Source of the DNA: Hymenobacter frigidus
GTDB lineage: Bacteria; Bacteroidota; Bacteroidia; Cytophagales; Hymenobacteraceae
Direction of reading: 5' to 3'
NCBI RefSeq assembly: GCF_014640435.1
Contig: NZ_BMGY01000015.1
Span: 1 to 64,000, forward strand
DNA length: 64,000 nt
The notes beneath the pieces are model-generated. The model worked only from the letters and a program-made list of their open reading frames with translations, was not told the origin of the DNA and made no database searches. The translations under genes were made by a program, and so were the position numbers. Below, piece after piece: positions 60,531 to 64,000 of the stretch. Every line of letters starts with the position of its first letter. The stretch's first letter is position 1.

Positions 60531-60640
60531 TCATCCTGAGCGCAGCGAGGGACCTTATTACATTAGAACAATTCGCAGTAATTCAATTTACCGCACCTTG
60601 CTCGGTTGTCTTAAGGTCCTTCGCTGCGCTCAGGATGACA
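60531..60640. repeat. Dispersed palindrome inside the accB-accC gap
   Basis: Arms 60531-60558 and 60613-60640 pair over 28 bp with one mismatch (GTCATCCTGAGCGCAGCGAG...). The outer arms match the element upstream of murA. Confidence 0.9.
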
Positions 60641-60651
60641 AACGGGTTCAA

Positions 60652-61143
60652 CTATTCAATTAAAAACAGCGGCTGGTCGTACTCCACCGGCGTGGCGTTC
60701 TCCACCAGCGCCTTCACGACGCGGCCGCTTTCTTCGGCTTCGATTTCATTGAACAGCTTCATGGCTTCGATGATGCAGATAACCTGGCCTTTCTCCACCA
60801 TATCACCCACTTGCACGAAAGAGGGCGAGTCGGGGCCGCTGCTGCGGTAGAACGTCCCAATCATGGGCGCTTTCAGGGACTTGTTGCTGGCTGGGGCCTC
60901 GGTAGCAGCGGGGGCAGGAGCCGCGGCGGGAGCCGGGGCAGCCGGAGCGGCAACTGGAGCAGCTACAGCAGCCGGGGCGGCCATGCTCACAATCTGCTTG
61001 GTGTTGGGGTCGCGCTGAACCGAGATTTTAAACTCCTCAGTTTCAATGTTGACCTTGTTGAGGCCCGATTTGGCGATAAAATCGAGCAGTTCCTGTAGTT
61101 CTTTGGCTTTCATGGCAGCGTCCTTTTTGGGCGGGTTTGACAT
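60652..61143 (-). CDS. accB: Biotin carboxyl carrier protein of acetyl-CoA carboxylase
   Basis: Carrier protein of 163 residues. The N-terminal half is helical, followed by an Ala/Pro linker (~55-85) and the biotinyl domain, with Lys129 in [12 protein letters not shown] as the biotin site. The ATG at 61143 is preferred to a TTG two codons before. It lies between efp (53 nt upstream) and accC on the minus strand. Confidence 0.96.
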   Translation of the reverse strand: MSNPPKKDAAMKAKELQELLDFIAKSGLNKVNIETEEFKISVQRDPNTKQIVSMAAPAAVAAPVAAPAAPAPAAAPAPAATEAPASNKSLKAPMIGTFYRSSGPDSPSFVQVGDMVEKGQVICIIEAMKLFNEIEAEESGRVVKALVENATPVEYDQPLFLIE

Positions 61144-61196
61144 ATTCAATAAGCGGTTGGTTGTGCGCTATCAGCTGTTAACTAACGGCTTAGATT

Positions 61197-61760
61197 CTAC
61201 TTCACGCGCTCGACGTAGCTGTAGTCGCTGGTCTTAATACGAATTTTGGTATCCGTATCAATAAACAGCGGCACTTGAATGCGGGCACCGGTTTCCACCG
61301 TGGCCGGCTTCAGCGTGTTGGTGGCGGTGTCGCCTTTCAGGCCGGGCTCGGTGTAAGTCACCATCAGGTCAACGGTGGTGGGCAGCTCGGCCGTTAGCGG
61401 CAGCTCGGTTTCGGCGTGCATAAGAATGGTTACTTCCTGGCCTTCCTTCATCAGGTCGGCGAAGGGCAGCATTTCCTCGGGCAGTATCACCTGCTCAAAG
61501 GTTGCATTGTCCATGAAGTTGTAGCCGTAATCATCTTTGTAAAGGAACTGGTGGGGGCGCTGCTCCACGCGGGCCGTCTCCACCTTCACACCGGCATTGA
61601 AGGTGTTGTCGATGGTGCGGCCGGTTTTGATGTTACGCATCTTGGTGCGCACAAAGGCGGGGCCTTTGCCGGGCTTCACGTGCTGAAACTCGGTGATGAC
61701 GTGCAGCTCGTTGTTGTAATTGAGAACGAGGCCGTTGCGAAAGTCGGCGGTACTTGCCAT
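61197..61760 (-). CDS. efp: Elongation factor P
   Basis: Translation factor of 187 residues that relieves stalling at polyproline. Three OB-like domains are present; the domain I loop HVKPGKGPAF puts Lys32 at the peptidyl-transferase-facing tip, the residue modified in many bacteria. The C-terminal signature DTDTKIRIKTSDYSYVER is close to the canonical end. It lies between fabH and accB, as in other Bacteroidota. Confidence 0.97.
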   Translation of the reverse strand: MASTADFRNGLVLNYNNELHVITEFQHVKPGKGPAFVRTKMRNIKTGRTIDNTFNAGVKVETARVEQRPHQFLYKDDYGYNFMDNATFEQVILPEEMLPFADLMKEGQEVTILMHAETELPLTAELPTTVDLMVTYTEPGLKGDTATNTLKPATVETGARIQVPLFIDTDTKIRIKTSDYSYVERVK

Positions 61761-61766
61761 GGGAAT

Positions 61767-61800
61767 TCAATTAAAAATTAAAAATGAAGAATTAAAAATG
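61767..61800. repeat. AT-rich island with ATTAAAAATT repeats upstream of efp
   Basis: AATTAAAAATTAAAAATGAA and AGAATTAAAAATGGGC: short direct repeats like those at 31082-31108. Confidence 0.5.
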
Positions 61801-61862
61801 GGCAGACCAATTTCAATAACTCCTTTTTTAATGGATTTTAGTTTGGGATTTATGCTCAGAAA

Positions 61863-62915
61863 TTAAGAACCTGCTTGATTTTCGCTGATTAATAATTTTT
61901 CATTTTGAATTGCGGCCACGGCGGCACCGTCGTACGCCCATTTGATGTAGATGGAGCCCCAGGTGAAGCCGCCGCCAAAGGCGGCCAGCACGAGGTTATC
62001 GCCGCGATGCAACTGGCTTTCGTAGTCGGCCAGGCACAGTGGGATGGTGGCATTGGTGGTGTTGCCGTACCGGTCAATGTTGAGCATCACCTTCTCCGGG
62101 CCTACGCCCATGCGGCTGGCGGTGGCGTCGATAATGCGCTTGTTGGCCTGGTGGGGCACCAGCCAGGATACATCATCCTTGCTGAGGTGGTTGCGCTCCA
62201 TTACTTGGGCGGCCACATCCGCCATGCTTTTCACGGCAAACTTGAATACCGTGGCGCCTTCCTGGTAAATGTAGTGCTCCTTATTATCCACGGTGGCGTG
62301 GGACGGCGGGCGGCGGCTGCCGCCCGCTTTCTGGTGCAGGTAAGTCTCGCCGCTGCCATCGGTGCGCAGCACCTGGTCGAGGAGACCAAAGCCATCGGTG
62401 CTGGGTTCTAATAGTATGGCCGCCGCGCCGTCGCCGAAAAGGATGCAGTTGGTGCGGTCGGTGTAATCCACAATGGCCGACATTTTATCGGCCCCCACCA
62501 CAATCACCTTTTTGTAAGTGCCCGCCTGAATGAACTGCGCGGCCGTGGCCAGTGCGAACAGAAAGCTGGAGCAGGCCGCGTTCAAATCGTAGCTGAACGC
62601 CCGGGTGATGCCCACGCCGTTGGAAATGATGTTGGCCGTGGCCGGAAACAGCACATCGGGGGTAGTGGTGGCGCAAATCAGCAGCTCCACGTCCTCGGGG
62701 TTGGTGCCGGTTTTGTCGAGCAGCTGCTGCACGGCCTTAATGCCCATTACGGACGTACCCTGGTTTTCACCCTTCAGAATGCGCCGCTCGCGGATACCCG
62801 TACGCGACATAATCCACTCGTCGTTGGTATCCACGAGCTTTTCCAGCTCAGCATTGGTGAGCACGTAGTCGGGTACATAGGCACCCACACCAGTGATGGC
62901 AGCAGTAATCTTCAT
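61863..62915 (-). CDS. fabH: Beta-ketoacyl-ACP synthase III
   Basis: Initiating condensing enzyme of type II fatty-acid synthesis, 350 residues. The Cys-His-Asn triad is visible: Cys115 in [12 protein letters not shown], His in VPHQANKRI near 258, and Asn in [10 protein letters not shown] near 288. The length is normal. A perfect -7 element ends five bases before the ATG, so fabH (and probably efp-accB) has a leaderless promoter independent of plsX, which ends in its own terminator. Confidence 0.96.
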   Translation of the reverse strand: MKITAAITGVGAYVPDYVLTNAELEKLVDTNDEWIMSRTGIRERRILKGENQGTSVMGIKAVQQLLDKTGTNPEDVELLICATTTPDVLFPATANIISNGVGITRAFSYDLNAACSSFLFALATAAQFIQAGTYKKVIVVGADKMSAIVDYTDRTNCILFGDGAAAILLEPSTDGFGLLDQVLRTDGSGETYLHQKAGGSRRPPSHATVDNKEHYIYQEGATVFKFAVKSMADVAAQVMERNHLSKDDVSWLVPHQANKRIIDATASRMGVGPEKVMLNIDRYGNTTNATIPLCLADYESQLHRGDNLVLAAFGGGFTWGSIYIKWAYDGAAVAAIQNEKLLISENQAGS

Positions 62916-62920
62916 ACGGG

Positions 62921-62928
62921 CAAAAGTA
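62921..62928 (-). promoter_or_regulatory. -7 element for fabH, leaderless
   Basis: TACTTTTG on the minus strand, five bases before the ATG at 62915. Confidence 0.65.
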
Positions 62929-63015
62929 GGCGGGGCAAGCGAAAAATAGGAATTGGGGCCGAAGCAGAACCGTCATCGGGCACCCAATACCCCGACAGTG
63001 AGTTAACAAGCGTCT

Positions 63016-63047
63016 AAAAAAAATCCGGCCGGAGCCGGAGGTTTTTC
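63016..63047 (-). terminator. Terminator of plsX
   Basis: On the minus strand the stem CCTCCGGC/GCCGGATT with a four-base loop is followed by a run of eight T. Confidence 0.75.
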
Positions 63048-63065
63048 CACCGCCTGGGGCAGTGT

Positions 63066-64000
63066 TCAGGATTTAAAAGTAGCCTTAATTTGGTCAACAA
63101 TCCCTGACTCGGCCATGTTGAAGCCCTGCACCAGCATATTGCCAATGGCACGGGGTGTGCTCCGGCCGTGTCCGATGATGGCGTTGTCGTTGATGCCCAG
63201 GATGGGCGAGCCACCCACGGCCTCGTAGTTGAACTTGTCGAAGAATGGGTCGTGCATGTGCTTTTCCTCCATCATCTCGTAAATGGATTCGGCCATTTTT
63301 AGCAGGATGTTACCCGTGAAGCCGTCGCACACCACCACATCGGCCTTCTCGTTGAACATGTCGCGGCCTTCGATATTGCCTACGAAGTGAACGTGCGGGT
63401 TGGCCTTGAGGAGCTGGTGGGCCGCTTGGGTGATGGGCGTGCCCTTGCCTTCCTCTTCGCCCAGGTTCACCAGGCCCACTTTGGGCTGCGCAATGCCCAG
63501 GACGTACTTAGCGTAGAGTGAACCCAACTCACCGAACTGCTCCAGCATTTCGGGTTTGCATTCGGCGTTGGCCCCCACATCGAGCAGGACGCCAAAGCCA
63601 CCAGCTAGTTTGGGAACGAAATTGGCAATGGCCGGGCGCATCACGCCAGCCACGGCCTTCACCGTCAGCATCGAGCCTACGAGCATGGCTCCGGTATTGC
63701 CCGCAGAGCAGAAGGCATCAACTTCGCCCGCAAGCAGCAGCTTGTAGCCCACGGCAATACTGGAGTCCTGCTTCTGCTGGAAGGCTTTGGCCGGGTGTTC
63801 GCCCATGTCGATGACCTGCGAGGCGGGCACAAACTCCAGCGCGGAGCCGGCGGGGCCGGCCGCCTGCAGCAGGGGCCGCACGGCGTCTTCCTGACCAATG
63901 AGGACAATGGTGGCCCGGCCAGCGAGTTGTTCGGCGGCCAAAAGGGCACCCGCCACGGCGGCTTGGGGGGCGAAATCGCCGCCCATTGCGTCGAGGGCTA
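63066..64000 (-). CDS. plsX: Phosphate acyltransferase PlsX (5'-partial)
   Basis: Enzyme making acyl-phosphate from acyl-ACP for phospholipid synthesis. The frame runs off the right edge: the last complete residues read ALDAMGGDFAPQAAV, so only a few N-terminal residues are missing. Later motifs are FCSAGNTGAMLVGSMLTVKA and GFTGNILLKMAES, and the C-terminus includes AIIGHGRSTPRAIGNML. It leads the plsX-fabH-efp-accB-accC lipid block, but is separated from fabH by a terminator. Confidence 0.95.
   Translation of the reverse strand, partial: ALDAMGGDFAPQAAVAGALLAAEQLAGRATIVLIGQEDAVRPLLQAAGPAGSALEFVPASQVIDMGEHPAKAFQQKQDSSIAVGYKLLLAGEVDAFCSAGNTGAMLVGSMLTVKAVAGVMRPAIANFVPKLAGGFGVLLDVGANAECKPEMLEQFGELGSLYAKYVLGIAQPKVGLVNLGEEEGKGTPITQAAHQLLKANPHVHFVGNIEGRDMFNEKADVVVCDGFTGNILLKMAESIYEMMEEKHMHDPFFDKFNYEAVGGSPILGINDNAIIGHGRSTPRAIGNMLVQGFNMAESGIVDQIKATFKS

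Noticed and set aside
59243..60850. 535-codon antisense frame over accC
   Set aside because: Shadow of accC plus the palindrome; no start context or motif.
1..64000. tRNA and rRNA genes
   Set aside because: Scanning for T-loop and acceptor patterns by eye gave no convincing candidate; a tRNAscan-SE run would be decisive.

Overview
The window looks like a chromosomal segment of a Bacteroidota bacterium of the Hymenobacter type (Cytophagales). The evidence is a high GC content with GC-rich third codon positions, repeated Bacteroidota -7 promoter elements (TAnnTTTG) with little Shine-Dalgarno sequence, and gene families or neighbourhoods typical of the phylum: DUF4290-murA, ubiE-porT, ftsK-lolA, a LuxC-like acyl-CoA reductase beside a dicluster ferredoxin, plsX-fabH-efp-accB-accC, DUF2851, DUF3109 and DUF5606. 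I see no rRNA, tRNA, CRISPR array, insertion sequence or prophage. The window reads as ordinary core genome with one accessory-looking signalling module at its left end.

Layout. 1-7.5 kb: a chemosensory operon made of a very long soluble receptor with nine tandem double-HAMP repeats, CheW, CheY, CheA and a CheC-like phosphatase, with no CheR or CheB. 7.7-9.2 kb: ureohydrolase and a small holin-like membrane protein. 9.4-14 kb: pcrA on its own promoter, then the DUF4290-murA pair, all minus strand. 14-24.7 kb: housekeeping genes including DUF3109, cyclophilin, fasciclin lipoprotein, waaA-rsgA, peroxiredoxin, enoyl-CoA hydratase, aspartate kinase, fructose-bisphosphatase, DUF5606, a TonB-domain protein and engB. 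25-29 kb: a PorE-like OmpA protein, ubiE and porT, which point to a type IX secretion system. 29-36 kb: SDR, hydrolase-cytidine deaminase, a saccharopine dehydrogenase-like enzyme, an ABC pair, and marC-rnhA-trmN6. 36-48 kb: serC-like aminotransferase, aroQ, xerD, ftsK, lolA, DUF2851 coupled to a polytopic membrane protein, a NeuD-like acetyltransferase and trhO. 48-53.3 kb: nucleoside phosphorylase, a decayed gene, acyl-CoA reductase, ferredoxin, and a PP-loop sugar amidotransferase behind a nitrilase. 53.6-64 kb: valS, an E2 acyltransferase, small exported proteins, accC, accB, efp, fabH and plsX (plsX runs off the right edge).

Regulation and repeats. At least six genes have a perfect TAnnTTTG element only 3-6 nt from the start codon, so their mRNAs are probably leaderless or nearly so; this also settles several start codons. 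Many intergenic gaps carry long palindromes of a dispersed family (arms starting GTCATGCTGAGC or GTCATCCTGAGCG). Two bidirectional terminators share a CCTGATTCAGG core.

The most notable points are the poly-HAMP receptor and its minimal chemosensory operon, the leaderless promoters, the palindrome families, a MurA with Asp in place of the catalytic Cys, and a possible nitrilase/PP-loop amidotransferase pair.
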